Below the pieces are notes generated by a model. It ran no database searches, was not told where the DNA came from, and worked only from the letters and a program-made list of their open reading frames with translations. Source: Epilithonimonas sp042695135 (GTDB lineage: Bacteria > Bacteroidota > Bacteroidia > Flavobacteriales > Weeksellaceae). From it: a stretch of 64,000 bases of DNA. Location: contig NZ_CP170547.1 of the NCBI RefSeq assembly GCF_042695135.1, forward strand, positions 3,348,001 to 3,412,000, written 5' to 3'. Below, piece after piece: positions 16,485 through 25,822 of the stretch. The position numbers and the translations under genes were made by a program. Within the stretch, counting starts at the first letter, position 1; the number at the start of each line of letters is the position of its first letter.

Positions 16485-17771
16485 CTAAAATCCTGATTCG
16501 AAAACCTTCAGTAATTCGGTTTGCTGCATCACTTCATTTTTACTATTGATGAGATTATAATTTGCCTGAAGCCAGTTATTTCGAACTACGAAAAATGTGT
16601 AAGCGTCCATCAATCCTTCTTTATATTTCTCTTCGGATTTTTGAAAAGAGAGTTTTTGATTTTCGAAATTTGCCACCAGTAAAGTATATTTTTCTTCAGA
16701 ATTCTGGAATTGTGCTTTGATGGAATTGATGCTTTTAGTCAAATCATTGATAACGATCTCTTTGTCATAATTGGAATTAATGACATTCAGTTTGGCAATT
16801 TCGACATTGTTTTTAACCTGAAGCTTGTTAAAAATCGGAATATTGAGTCCAAATCCAACCTGCTGATTTTTGTTTCTTTTAAACTGATCCGAGAAAGCAT
16901 CGGCCGATTCGCCCAAAGTTTTACTGTAAAAGCTTGACCAGTTGTAAGAACCGTTCAAAGTTGGGAGATAAGCCGATCTTGCAATAGCAACGTTTTTTTG
17001 ATGTGCTTTGATTTCTGTTTGAACGGATTGATAAGCGGGATTTTTCTCCAAAAGATTCTGAACAAAATCGGCATCGTTGAAATTGGAACTTGCAAGCACA
17101 TCGTCTTCCATTTTGAAATCCAGAGAATCTTTTGTGATGGCTAAGGCATTCAGTAAATTGATTTTTGAAAGATCCCGGGAATTCTTCGCCGTTACCCATT
17201 GTTCCTGCAAAGTTCCAAGATTGGCTTTGATATCATAGACATCACTTTTTGGACGATTGCCAATCTCCACTTCTTTCTCGGTACGCTTAATTTGATCTTC
17301 TATTCCTGATATTTGAGTTTCCAAAACACCGAGCCAGCTTTTGTTGTTTTGATAATTGAAAAACATGGTGATGACATTCAGTTTTACTTCATTCTGTGCC
17401 TGTTTCATTTTGAAAGTCGAACTTTCTTTATTGATTTTTGACAGGGAAATATTGAGATAATTGCGCCAGTTCATCAATTCCCAATCGGCTTGTGCATAGA
17501 CCTGATCGTATTGTGTATTAAGAGATCCCCTTTGATTGGTAGTCTGATCGATCGTAGAACCGAAGCTGTAATTATGGCTCACTCCTGCATACACCGATGG
17601 CAGCAACATTCCTTTTGCAGCAGAGATCTGACGGTCATTTTTCTGGATATTGACTGATGATTGCTTTACCAAAGGATGATTAGCCGATGCATAATCAAGA
17701 CACTGTTTCAAAGTCCAGCTTTGCTGAGCCGGAAGAATGTTTATGATTAATAGGAAGAATAGTTTTTTCAT
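16485..17771 (-). CDS. TolC-family outer-membrane efflux channel
   Basis: 428 residues. A signal peptide (about residues 1-16, ending AQQ) precedes WTLKQCLDYASANHPLVKQS, the start of the first OEP helix. Two repeats of long helices follow, with a second start at KNPAYQSVQTEIKAHQKNVA. It is the last gene of the long minus-strand exporter operon, 59 bp behind the second permease, and supplies the outer-membrane exit duct. The spacer in front of it contains a hairpin that may lower or stabilise its mRNA relative to the upstream genes. Confidence 0.9.
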   Translation of the reverse strand: MKKLFFLLIINILPAQQSWTLKQCLDYASANHPLVKQSSVNIQKNDRQISAAKGMLLPSVYAGVSHNYSFGSTIDQTTNQRGSLNTQYDQVYAQADWELMNWRNYLNISLSKINKESSTFKMKQAQNEVKLNVITMFFNYQNNKSWLGVLETQISGIEDQIKRTEKEVEIGNRPKSDVYDIKANLGTLQEQWVTAKNSRDLSKINLLNALAITKDSLDFKMEDDVLASSNFNDADFVQNLLEKNPAYQSVQTEIKAHQKNVAIARSAYLPTLNGSYNWSSFYSKTLGESADAFSDQFKRNKNQQVGFGLNIPIFNKLQVKNNVEIAKLNVINSNYDKEIVINDLTKSINSIKAQFQNSEEKYTLLVANFENQKLSFQKSEEKYKEGLMDAYTFFVVRNNWLQANYNLINSKNEVMQQTELLKVFESGF

Positions 17772-17789
17772 TTTGATTTATTTTTTATA

Positions 17790-17820
17790 AACCTTCAAGG
17801 TTTTTGAAACCCTGAAGGTT
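17790..17820 (-). promoter_or_regulatory. Intra-operon hairpin between permease and TolC genes
   Basis: AACCTTCA (17790-17797) pairs with TGAAGGTT (17813-17820), with two extra inner G-C pairs. No T tract follows on the minus strand, so this looks more like an mRNA-stability or attenuating hairpin than a terminator. Confidence 0.4.
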
Positions 17821-17830
17821 AGAATGCTTT

Positions 17831-20248
17831 TTACTCGTATTTCAGGTATTTTACAAGGTTGATTTTTGTGGCTCGGTATGCTTTGAAACTAACGACTATG
17901 AATGTTAAAATCAATAACAAAATCATACTCAAAATATACGGCCAGACGGGCATATTAATCCTGTAAGCGAAATCTTTCAGCCATTCATTCATTGCATAAT
18001 AACTGATGGGAACGCTAAGGATCACTGCAAAAAAGCAGATAATTAAAAATCTTTTCGTCAAATCCCAGATGATGGTTTTCTCGTCTGCACCCAAAGTTTT
18101 TTTGATGGCAACGTCTTTCAGTTTTTGTTCTATTAATAGTGATGATAATGCGAATAATCCTAATAATGCAATTACTAAAACCACGATATTAAGTATTGTA
18201 AAAAGCGTTTGTTGCTTCTGAAATTTCTCAAATGTTTTAGCAAATTGCTTATCCACAAAATTATATTCGTAAGGATAGCCTGGTTCTGCTTTGGTTGTCC
18301 AGAATTCTTTTATACGTTCTAAAGTTCCGGCGATATCATTTTCTGAAAGTTTTATCTGAACATTCTGCATATTGTTTTTTATCCAGTTTCTATCATAATT
18401 GAAGTAAGCAATTGGCATAACAGGTTGTTCCACGCCCGCATAATTGACATCTGTTACCACGCCGAGGATTTTGTATTTTTTCTTACCATCCCAACCTGTG
18501 AAAAATTCTTTGTCTACAGCCGTTTTAGGATTATAGCCTAATTTTCCGGCAAAAGTTTCATTCACTACAGCACCGTTGATAGTGTCCGAAGTTTTTTTCC
18601 AGTCCAGGTCTCGTCCGGAAAGGAATTTAACTTTATAAAATTGTAGAAAATTTTCATCAATTCCGCCAAGCATAGTCTGTACAGTTTTGGTAGTATCTGT
18701 TGATAATTTCACTACCGATGCGTTGGCAGCTCCACTTCCTAAAGAATTGACAGAACCTGTAACATCGATCACACCAGAAATTTTTAACAATTCAATTTTC
18801 AGTCTTTTGTACTTATTGATATTGAAGTTATTTTCCCAATTTGATTTCTTAAAATTAATCTGAATTGCCTGGTCACCTTTGAAACCCAAATCCTTATTCA
18901 TTATATAACTGACCTGGGTATGAATAATTAATGAGCAGATGATGAAGAACGATGAGATAATCAATTGCAGCGTAAGAATAAAATTTCTTAAAAAAACGCC
19001 GCTTTTACTTCTTGCAAAATTGCCTTTCAGCGTATTGATTGGTTTGAAATTCGACAGATAAAGTGCCGGAATCAATCCCGAAATCAATGAAAAAACTACC
19101 AATAATAATCCTGTGTAGATGAACAATCTAAAGTCATCTAGTCTGATTTCTTTGTTTAGGAATTTATTATAAGAAGGCAAAACCAACTCTACCATTGCGA
19201 AAGCGATGATGTATGCTGCCAGACAAATCATAAAAGTTTCCATCAGGAATTGTAAAATCAATTTCCATTTTGAACTTCCCACCACTTTTCTCACGCCAAC
19301 TTCTTTTGCCCTTTGAGAAGCTTGTGCCGTTTTAAGATTAATCAGATTGATTCCCGACAATAATAAAATCAAAGCAGATAAACTTAATAAGATCATTATT
19401 GATTTTTTATCGCCTTTCTCTACGCCATCACTTTTTGCATCTAATTTCATTTTGCTGATGGGCGTCAGATAGACCATTGTCGGATTTTTCTTATCAACAG
19501 TGTAGCCCCATTTTTTAGCAGAAATCTCGTCCTGTTCCTGCATCTGTTTAGAAAGTTTATGTTCCAGCGCTTTGATGTCTGTGCCGGGTTTCAGCCTGAA
19601 AAATCCATTGTAGCTATAACTTGTCCATTGGTCTTTGGACTGTTCCATATAAGGATTCCTGTAGATGAAATCAGGTTTGAAAACAGTGTTGCCTTCCGGC
19701 AGTTTATAAACCGCTGTTACAACATATTCTTTGTCATTGGAATCACTTTTTATTGATTTTCCGATAGCATTGAGATAATCATCGCCAAAAAGAAGACGAG
19801 CAGTTTTATCCGAAATAGCGATTTTTCCATCATCTGATAAAGCTCTCTGGAAATCACCTGCTATCTTTTCAAAAGGGAAAAACCTGAAAAAAGAATCTAC
19901 TGAAGCCGAGCCGGAAACATAAACCGAATTACTGCCAACACTCAGTTTCTGTTTCCCCCAATTGTTATAGATCAGGCAATCTTCAATCTCACTAAATTTT
20001 TCTTTTGAAACGAAAATTTCCGGGTAGCTCGAACTCGACATTATGCCAAAAGAAGCGTTTCCATTTTCCACGAAATAGACATTCTCCTTATCCGGAACCC
20101 ACTGTTCATAAGACTTTTCGTCCTGCCAATGGATGAATATCAATAGGAAAACACACAAACCAACACTCAATCCCAAAATATTAATAATGGTGGAAAGCCA
20201 GTTTTTTCGGTAATTGATGAATGCTATTTTGAGCCAGTTCTTAATCAT
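17831..20248 (-). CDS. FtsX-type ABC permease with two permease modules (805 aa)
   Basis: 805 residues. An N-terminal helix (about 20-40), a MacB_PCD-like periplasmic domain, an FtsX module with RAKEVGVRKVVGSSK, a second periplasmic domain (about 440-660) and a last FtsX module with IKKTLGADE. The end reads KINLVKYLKYE. The layout is that of the long Bacteroidetes macrolide-exporter-like permeases with two modules in one chain. It lies 61 bp behind a paralogue of exactly the same length, which points to tandem duplication. It probably works with the ATPase at 22814-23536. Confidence 0.9.
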   Translation of the reverse strand: MIKNWLKIAFINYRKNWLSTIINILGLSVGLCVFLLIFIHWQDEKSYEQWVPDKENVYFVENGNASFGIMSSSSYPEIFVSKEKFSEIEDCLIYNNWGKQKLSVGSNSVYVSGSASVDSFFRFFPFEKIAGDFQRALSDDGKIAISDKTARLLFGDDYLNAIGKSIKSDSNDKEYVVTAVYKLPEGNTVFKPDFIYRNPYMEQSKDQWTSYSYNGFFRLKPGTDIKALEHKLSKQMQEQDEISAKKWGYTVDKKNPTMVYLTPISKMKLDAKSDGVEKGDKKSIMILLSLSALILLLSGINLINLKTAQASQRAKEVGVRKVVGSSKWKLILQFLMETFMICLAAYIIAFAMVELVLPSYNKFLNKEIRLDDFRLFIYTGLLLVVFSLISGLIPALYLSNFKPINTLKGNFARSKSGVFLRNFILTLQLIISSFFIICSLIIHTQVSYIMNKDLGFKGDQAIQINFKKSNWENNFNINKYKRLKIELLKISGVIDVTGSVNSLGSGAANASVVKLSTDTTKTVQTMLGGIDENFLQFYKVKFLSGRDLDWKKTSDTINGAVVNETFAGKLGYNPKTAVDKEFFTGWDGKKKYKILGVVTDVNYAGVEQPVMPIAYFNYDRNWIKNNMQNVQIKLSENDIAGTLERIKEFWTTKAEPGYPYEYNFVDKQFAKTFEKFQKQQTLFTILNIVVLVIALLGLFALSSLLIEQKLKDVAIKKTLGADEKTIIWDLTKRFLIICFFAVILSVPISYYAMNEWLKDFAYRINMPVWPYILSMILLLILTFIVVSFKAYRATKINLVKYLKYE

Positions 20249-20309
20249 AATGGTTAATTATTAATTGTAAATGGTTAATAATAATTGATAATTAACCATT
20301 AATAATTTA

Positions 20310-22727
20310 TTACTCGTACTTCAAATATTTAACAAGGTTTACTTTTGTAGCCTGATATGCTTTGATACTTACAACTGAGAAAGTCAAAATAAGCAGAGCG
20401 ACAAGACTTAAAATGAAAGGTAAAACCGGCATATCAATACGGTAAGCAAAATCCTTCAGCCATTCGTTCATCAGGTAATAACTTATAGGAATACTGATAA
20501 GAACCGCAATCAAAGTGATCCAAAGGAATTGTTTCGTCAATCCCAAAATCAAAGTTTTATCGGATGCACCAAGCGTTTTTCTGATAGCAACATCTTTCAG
20601 TTTTTGCTCGATCATTAATGATGACAAGGCGAATAATCCGAGTAAGGCTACCATCAAAACCATTGCATTCAGGATTGTGAACAATGTTTGCTGCTTCTGA
20701 TATTTTTCAAATGTTTTGGCAAACTTCTGATCCAGGAAATAATAATCGAAAGGATAACCTTGCTCTACATTATTCTGCCAGTAAGTTTTGAGTCTTTTCA
20801 CAGTTCCGTCGATATCATCCGGTTTTATTTTCAGCTGGATATTATAGACATTGAATCTCTTCCAATCGGTTTCTCTGTAATGGAAAAACACGATCGGTTC
20901 TATGGCTGTTTTCAGATTTCTGATGTTGAAATCCTTTACAATTCCGACAATATGATAATCTTTCTGATAATCAAATCCGGGATGAAAAACATTCTTCAAA
21001 GCCTCTTCATCTTTCCAGCCAAATTTGTTTACAAAAGCCTCGTTTACCAAAACATTTGTTATTGTATCAGATGCAAGATTCGGATCCAGCCAACGGCCTT
21101 TCTTCAATTTAACATTCATAAACTGGAGATAGTTGTAATCCATAGAACCGTGTTGCGCCTGGATACTTTTGTCCATATAATCCATATTGGAACTGCTGGC
21201 CCTGCCGCTTCCTGGAACTGCTTCTCCGTAAGAAATATCGGCTACACCTTTGATCTTTCTCATTTCAGTTTTGAGTCTTTCATATTTCAGCCACGGTTTT
21301 GGATGATTTTCGTTGAAGTTGATCATCATAATCTGTTTTCCATTATAACCCAGGTCTTTGTTCATCATATATTTTACCTGCTGGTTGACGATCAATCCGC
21401 CGATAATGAAGAATGAAGAAATAATTAACTGCAAAGTCAGAATCCCGTTTCTGAGCCAAACGCCGTGTTTGCTTCTGGCAAAATTTCCTTTCAGAGTTTC
21501 TATCGCTTTGAAGTTCGACAGATAGGTTGCCGGAATCAATCCCGAGATCAGCGTTACGATAATTACCATCGCAAATGAGTAGAAGTAAATGTGCCAGTCG
21601 GTCATCTTCATTTCTTTTTCATAGAACTTGTTGAAGCTTGGCAAAAGCAGTTCTGTTAAAGCCAAAGCCAATAAATAAGAAGCCATACAGATCACAAATG
21701 TTTCCAATAAAAACTGAAGAACTAGATTAGATTTTGTACTTCCAATGGCTTTTCTCACCCCTATTTCTTTCGCTCTCTGAGAGGCTTGTGCTGTTTTCAG
21801 ATTAATAAAATTGATAGCAGATAAAACGACAATCAAAACAGAAAGTATAAAAAGGATCATCAAGGTTTTGAAATCGGGATTTCCGAACCACGAGGCTTTT
21901 GCATGGAGTTTAATTTTATCCAGAGGTGTAAGCAAACTGTCTGACGGACCATATAATTCCAGATATTGCTGAACTGTCTGTCCGGAACTTTCTGAATCTT
22001 GTTTTGCTCTGTATTCAAAAATATCTTTGATGAATTTTTGTCTTATCAGGTCAAGATCAGCTCCATTTTTCACCATAAAAAAACATCCGTAGTTGAAATT
22101 TCCCCACTGATTTTCATCACCTTTCATTAGCTCTACAGGATTGATTACAAACTCTGGTTTTATCTGGGTGTTTTCTTTCGGAAGTTCATAAACTGCGGTT
22201 ACGACAAAATCTTTGTTATCAAACTTTACAGTTTCCCCTGCAACGTTGGTCTTGCCAAAAAGATTTTTAGCAGCAGTTGTAGAAAGCGCAATCACATTGC
22301 CGCCTTTCAATGCATCTTTATAACTTCCTGCAACCAATTTGAATGGAAAGAAATTGAAAAAGCTGTCGGAAGCAGTCATTCCATCCTGTTGATAGACCGT
22401 TTTGTTTTTTGTAACCATTTTGAAACCCATCCCGGATCCATTAAACAAAACATAATCCTGTATTCCCGGAATTACTTCTTTGGCACGTTTTGCCATTGGG
22501 TAAGATATATTGTTTCCGTAAGAATTTTCCGTTTTATGATACGTTTGAAATGAGTAGATCTGATCTTTCTTCGGATTCCATTTTTCGAAAGATTCTTCGT
22601 CATTCCAATGCATCAGAATGAGCATAAATCCTGTAAGCCCAATTGTCAATCCAAACAGATTGATGATGGTAGAGAGCCAGTTCTTTTTATAATTGATGAA
22701 GGCAATTTTGAGCCAGTTGTTAAGCAT
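20310..22727 (-). CDS. FtsX-type ABC permease, tandem paralogue (805 aa)
   Basis: 805 residues, the same length and domain order as the next gene. The shared N-terminus is NNWLKIAFINYKKNWLSTII against KNWLKIAFINYRKNWLSTII, and both end in VKYLKYE. The coupling motifs are RAKEIGVRKAIGSTK in the first module and IRKTLGASD in the second. It lies between the ATPase gene and its paralogue. The 61-bp spacer to the paralogue is almost pure A/T with repeats of GGTTAAT. Confidence 0.9.
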   Translation of the reverse strand: MLNNWLKIAFINYKKNWLSTIINLFGLTIGLTGFMLILMHWNDEESFEKWNPKKDQIYSFQTYHKTENSYGNNISYPMAKRAKEVIPGIQDYVLFNGSGMGFKMVTKNKTVYQQDGMTASDSFFNFFPFKLVAGSYKDALKGGNVIALSTTAAKNLFGKTNVAGETVKFDNKDFVVTAVYELPKENTQIKPEFVINPVELMKGDENQWGNFNYGCFFMVKNGADLDLIRQKFIKDIFEYRAKQDSESSGQTVQQYLELYGPSDSLLTPLDKIKLHAKASWFGNPDFKTLMILFILSVLIVVLSAINFINLKTAQASQRAKEIGVRKAIGSTKSNLVLQFLLETFVICMASYLLALALTELLLPSFNKFYEKEMKMTDWHIYFYSFAMVIIVTLISGLIPATYLSNFKAIETLKGNFARSKHGVWLRNGILTLQLIISSFFIIGGLIVNQQVKYMMNKDLGYNGKQIMMINFNENHPKPWLKYERLKTEMRKIKGVADISYGEAVPGSGRASSSNMDYMDKSIQAQHGSMDYNYLQFMNVKLKKGRWLDPNLASDTITNVLVNEAFVNKFGWKDEEALKNVFHPGFDYQKDYHIVGIVKDFNIRNLKTAIEPIVFFHYRETDWKRFNVYNIQLKIKPDDIDGTVKRLKTYWQNNVEQGYPFDYYFLDQKFAKTFEKYQKQQTLFTILNAMVLMVALLGLFALSSLMIEQKLKDVAIRKTLGASDKTLILGLTKQFLWITLIAVLISIPISYYLMNEWLKDFAYRIDMPVLPFILSLVALLILTFSVVSIKAYQATKVNLVKYLKYE

Positions 22728-22813
22728 AATATTATTTTTTTGTAGTGTAGGATGGATGCTGGATGCAGTTAGTTATATTCCGCATCCATCATCTTTCATC
22801 CGTCATTTAACAA

Positions 22814-23536
22814 TTATTCGAAGTTCTTGGCGTCTGCTTTTTCGAAGACATCTTTTCTTTGGAAAGAATGTTCTTCACTGAAAATTTCACCATCTTTCAT
22901 ATTCACAATTCTGGAAGCGTAACCGGCATCATAAGACGAGTGCGTTACCATTGCGATTGTAGAACCTTCTCTGTGAAGTTCTGCCAAAAGATTCATTACC
23001 TCGTTTCCGTTGGAACTGTCCAGGTTTCCGGTTGGCTCATCGGCAAGGATTAATTTTGGTTTTGTGACCAAAGCTCTTGCAACGGCAGCTCTTTGCTGCT
23101 GACCACCGGAAAGCTGTTGTGGATAATGTTTTGCTCTGTGAGCAATGTTGATTTTCTCCATAATTTCCTCCACACGTTTTTTTCTTTCTGAGGAAGAAAC
23201 CCCGTTGTAAATCAATGGAAGTTCGATATTTTCATAAACCGTGAGTTCATCAATCAAATTAAAATTCTGAAAAATGAAACCGATGTTTTTCTTTCTGATG
23301 TCCGATTTTTTCTTCTCAGAAGTTCCGATAGTTTCTACAGATTCAAATTGATAAGAGCCGGAAGAAGCGCTGTCCAGAAGTCCAAGAATATTAAGGAAAG
23401 TTGATTTTCCACAACCGGAAGGTCCCATTATCGCTACAAATTCGCCTTCTTTTATACTAAGACTTACATTGTTGAGTGCGTTGGTTTGAACATCTTCGGT
23501 TTTATATACTTTTGAAAGGTTTTGAATGTTTATCAT
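22814..23536 (-). CDS. ABC transporter ATP-binding protein (MacB/LolD type)
   Basis: 240 residues with Walker A GPSGCGKST, Q-loop FIFQNFNLI, signature LSGGQQQRAAVARALV, Walker B LILADEPTGNLD and the switch histidine in MVTHSSYDA. The C-terminal tail is slightly longer than usual and rich in charged residues. It is the third gene of the exporter operon, after the DUF2807 gene and before the two 805-residue permeases. The 86-bp spacer to the next gene contains short GGATG/CATCC repeats that can pair. Confidence 0.95.
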   Translation of the reverse strand: MINIQNLSKVYKTEDVQTNALNNVSLSIKEGEFVAIMGPSGCGKSTFLNILGLLDSASSGSYQFESVETIGTSEKKKSDIRKKNIGFIFQNFNLIDELTVYENIELPLIYNGVSSSERKKRVEEIMEKINIAHRAKHYPQQLSGGQQQRAAVARALVTKPKLILADEPTGNLDSSNGNEVMNLLAELHREGSTIAMVTHSSYDAGYASRIVNMKDGEIFSEEHSFQRKDVFEKADAKNFE

Positions 23537-23577
23537 TTTATTAATTTTTTAAAATTTACAGTTTATTTTGAATTTCA

Positions 23578-24312
23578 TTAAAGCATATCGATTGTCCCAC
23601 CGGAATCTCTGTCACCAGAGAATTTGATTCCGGACAAGGTTTTGTATCTGATCTTCGCCATTGAACTTGCAGACGCTTTTAATTCTTTTGAAATGCTCAA
23701 ATTAACCGATGACGCTGATTCTGCGTTTACAGTTGCGACAGAAATATTAGTTTTGGTCGCGATTATTTTAGATGCACCTTCGGAAGTGATTTTCGCTGTA
23801 TCAATCTTCCCCTGAATATCAATTTTACTTCCGGATTGTGCGTTTAACACGAGATTTTCTGTATTTATAGTGCCTAAAAAAGAACCTCCCGACTCAGTCT
23901 CGATCATAATATTTTTCGCATTGGAATCACCAAAGATTTTTCCGCCACTTTCTGTAGAAAATTTCTGAATATTAAAATTGTCTTTGATTTTCACGATAGA
24001 ACCGATGCCTGCACTCACAGATTTTACATCTTTCGCATAGATTACGATTCTCGTGTCTACATTTTCCATGGACTTATTTCCTTTGTAGCCAATTTTCAGG
24101 ACGTTGTTTTTCACGCTTACATCTACAAACTGAAGATAATTGCTTTTTATAACGGCTTTCTCTTCATTCGATTTTACAATTTCCACGCTGAAAACCATAT
24201 CAGAATTTATCTTGTCAAAGCTTTCTAAAGAAATAGTTTTGGCCTCTAAATTTTGCCCTTTCACAAATATCGCCGTAATGGTAACTATGATTAGTAATAT
24301 TAATTTTTGCAT
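23578..24312 (-). CDS. DUF2807 (GIN-type) secreted beta-helical protein
   Basis: 244 residues. A signal peptide ending VKGQ is followed by the DUF2807 pattern: ISLESFDKINSDMVFSVEIV, then repeats of short beta strands with Gly and Ser turns (SAGIGS, STESGGKIFG, ETESGGSFLG, NAQSGSKIDI, SEGASKI, NAESASSVNL, SASSMAKIRY). This gives a small right-handed beta helix. The protein should be periplasmic or surface-exposed and its function is unknown. It is embedded between the adaptor and ATPase genes of the exporter operon with 23- and 41-bp spacers, so a role connected with the exporter or its cargo is a reasonable guess. Confidence 0.85.
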   Translation of the reverse strand: MQKLILLIIVTITAIFVKGQNLEAKTISLESFDKINSDMVFSVEIVKSNEEKAVIKSNYLQFVDVSVKNNVLKIGYKGNKSMENVDTRIVIYAKDVKSVSAGIGSIVKIKDNFNIQKFSTESGGKIFGDSNAKNIMIETESGGSFLGTINTENLVLNAQSGSKIDIQGKIDTAKITSEGASKIIATKTNISVATVNAESASSVNLSISKELKASASSMAKIRYKTLSGIKFSGDRDSGGTIDML

Positions 24313-24335
24313 TGTTATATTTTTAGTTTTTAAGT

Positions 24336-25577
24336 TTATTTTTGAATATCTAATATCTCATATTTTTTGAGCTCTGTATAATCTGATGTGATAACCGTTT
24401 CGCCTTGTTTCAGTCCGGAAACGACTTCGTAATACATTTGGTTTTCTCTTCCAAGACTGATATTTCGTTTTTCAGCTTTGTTATTTTTAATTACAAAAAT
24501 CCATTTTCCGTTGGTGTCTTTGTAGAAATTCCCTTTAGGAATCATCATACTTTGCGTATCAGCAGAGAGTTTCAATTTTACACCGAATGTCATTCCTATT
24601 TTCAAGTTTTCCGGTTTTTCATTTACGAAATTAAGTTCCACAGAAAATTGTCCGTCTTTTACTTCCGGAAGAATTTTGGTAATAATAACTTCAAATTGTT
24701 TTGTATTACTTTCCAGACTTCCTTTGATTCCGTTTTGGAGTTTGTTGATATAATACTCATCAACTTTTGCTATCAGCTTGTAACCGCCCATCAAATCTAC
24801 TTTTCCGATGCTTTCGCCACTCGTCAGATTTTGTCCTAATGAAATATTGAATGATGATAATCTTCCGGAAACTGGTGACATAATCAGGAAATTATTTTTG
24901 TTGGAACGAAGAATATTCAGGCTTTTTTCCATTTGATTGATGGAATTATTGATGGCAGAAAATTGAGAATTTCTGGAGGCCTTTTCGCTGGACGCTCCTT
25001 TTTCAACAATGACTTTTCTTTGTTTCTGATAATTCAAATTTTGTAATGCGATATCATAATCGGTTTTCTTTCCGATTTCCGCATCGTACAATCTTTTCTG
25101 AAGATTGAAAGACTGCAAAGCGGTATTATAATCATTTTGAGATTGCAGCAACTCTTTATCCTGATTGAATTCCTGATTCTTCAATTCCAAAAGTGAATTT
25201 CTCATCTGGCTGATTTGCTGCATAATTCCAGTTTCCTGATTCAGATAATTGAATTCCGTATTCGGATTGTAAACTCTTGCAATGGGCTGACCTTTCGTTA
25301 CCATTTGTCCGTCTTCTGCAAAAATTTCTTTCACTGCACCACCTTCCAAAACATTTACTAATGAAGAATTAAGAGATTGTGTCTGCGCCGTAACCATCAG
25401 CATATCTTCGAATTTTCCATTCGTTACTACATCAGTCTGAATATCTTCCAACTTTACATTGTAAGTTTTTTTCTGATTGAGAAAATACCAGCCAAAAACT
25501 GAAACCGCCAAAGCAGAAACAACGATAATCGATATTAATTTTAGTTTAGACTTCTTTTTTACTATTTTCGTATCCAT
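24336..25577 (-). CDS. HlyD-type periplasmic adaptor of the second exporter
   Basis: 413 residues. A basic N-terminus and one membrane helix (about 15-32) are followed by GGAVKEIFAEDGQMVTKGQ (lipoyl half), a long coiled-coil hairpin (about 100-210), the second lipoyl half with GRLSSFNISLGQNLTSGE and a beta-barrel. It is the first gene of the operon HlyD-DUF2807-ATPase-permease-permease-TolC, all on the minus strand. A sigma-54-like promoter lies 34-49 nt upstream of its ATG, and the NtrC-type regulator gene is divergent beside it. Confidence 0.9.
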   Translation of the reverse strand: MDTKIVKKKSKLKLISIIVVSALAVSVFGWYFLNQKKTYNVKLEDIQTDVVTNGKFEDMLMVTAQTQSLNSSLVNVLEGGAVKEIFAEDGQMVTKGQPIARVYNPNTEFNYLNQETGIMQQISQMRNSLLELKNQEFNQDKELLQSQNDYNTALQSFNLQKRLYDAEIGKKTDYDIALQNLNYQKQRKVIVEKGASSEKASRNSQFSAINNSINQMEKSLNILRSNKNNFLIMSPVSGRLSSFNISLGQNLTSGESIGKVDLMGGYKLIAKVDEYYINKLQNGIKGSLESNTKQFEVIITKILPEVKDGQFSVELNFVNEKPENLKIGMTFGVKLKLSADTQSMMIPKGNFYKDTNGKWIFVIKNNKAEKRNISLGRENQMYYEVVSGLKQGETVITSDYTELKKYEILDIQK

Positions 25578-25610
25578 ATTTACGATAACTTATTTATCTA
25601 CAGACTATTA

Positions 25611-25626
25611 CACAATGCAGATGCCA
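25611..25626 (-). promoter_or_regulatory. Sigma-54 (-24/-12) promoter candidate for the exporter operon
   Basis: Read on the minus strand, TGGCATCTGCATTGTG matches TGGCAYRNNNNTTGCW at most positions. GG and the -12 G are separated correctly, but the -12 dinucleotide is GT, not GC. Transcription would begin about 24 nt before the HlyD start. The adjacent gene encodes a sigma-54-type activator, which strengthens the call. Confidence 0.6.
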
Positions 25627-25770
25627 GAAATTTATAAATATGTAACTCTCTGAAAATGTGATTAAACATCAATTTATTAATTTTAAGACTGTTCATTATC
25701 GGACACTTTTTGTGCGGAAATGAACAATTTTTGTTAATAGTACGTAGTTTTAGTTGACAGTTAATAAGTT

Positions 25771-25793
25771 GTCATCTTGAGGCACTCGAAGGA
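25771..25793 (+). repeat. Degenerate TGAGGC...CTCGAAGG repeat copy
   Basis: GTCATCTTGAGGCACTCGAA followed by GG lies 30 bp before the regulator start. It is the most diverged of four copies. Confidence 0.5.
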
Positions 25794-25822
25794 TTATTAA
25801 ATTAAATTTTCAAATTATAAAA

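Noticed and set aside
20249..20309. AT-only repeats of GGTTAAT between the two permeases
   Set aside because: Similar low-complexity runs occur in other spacers (3991-4054, 43569-43598). I could not define borders or a conserved structure.
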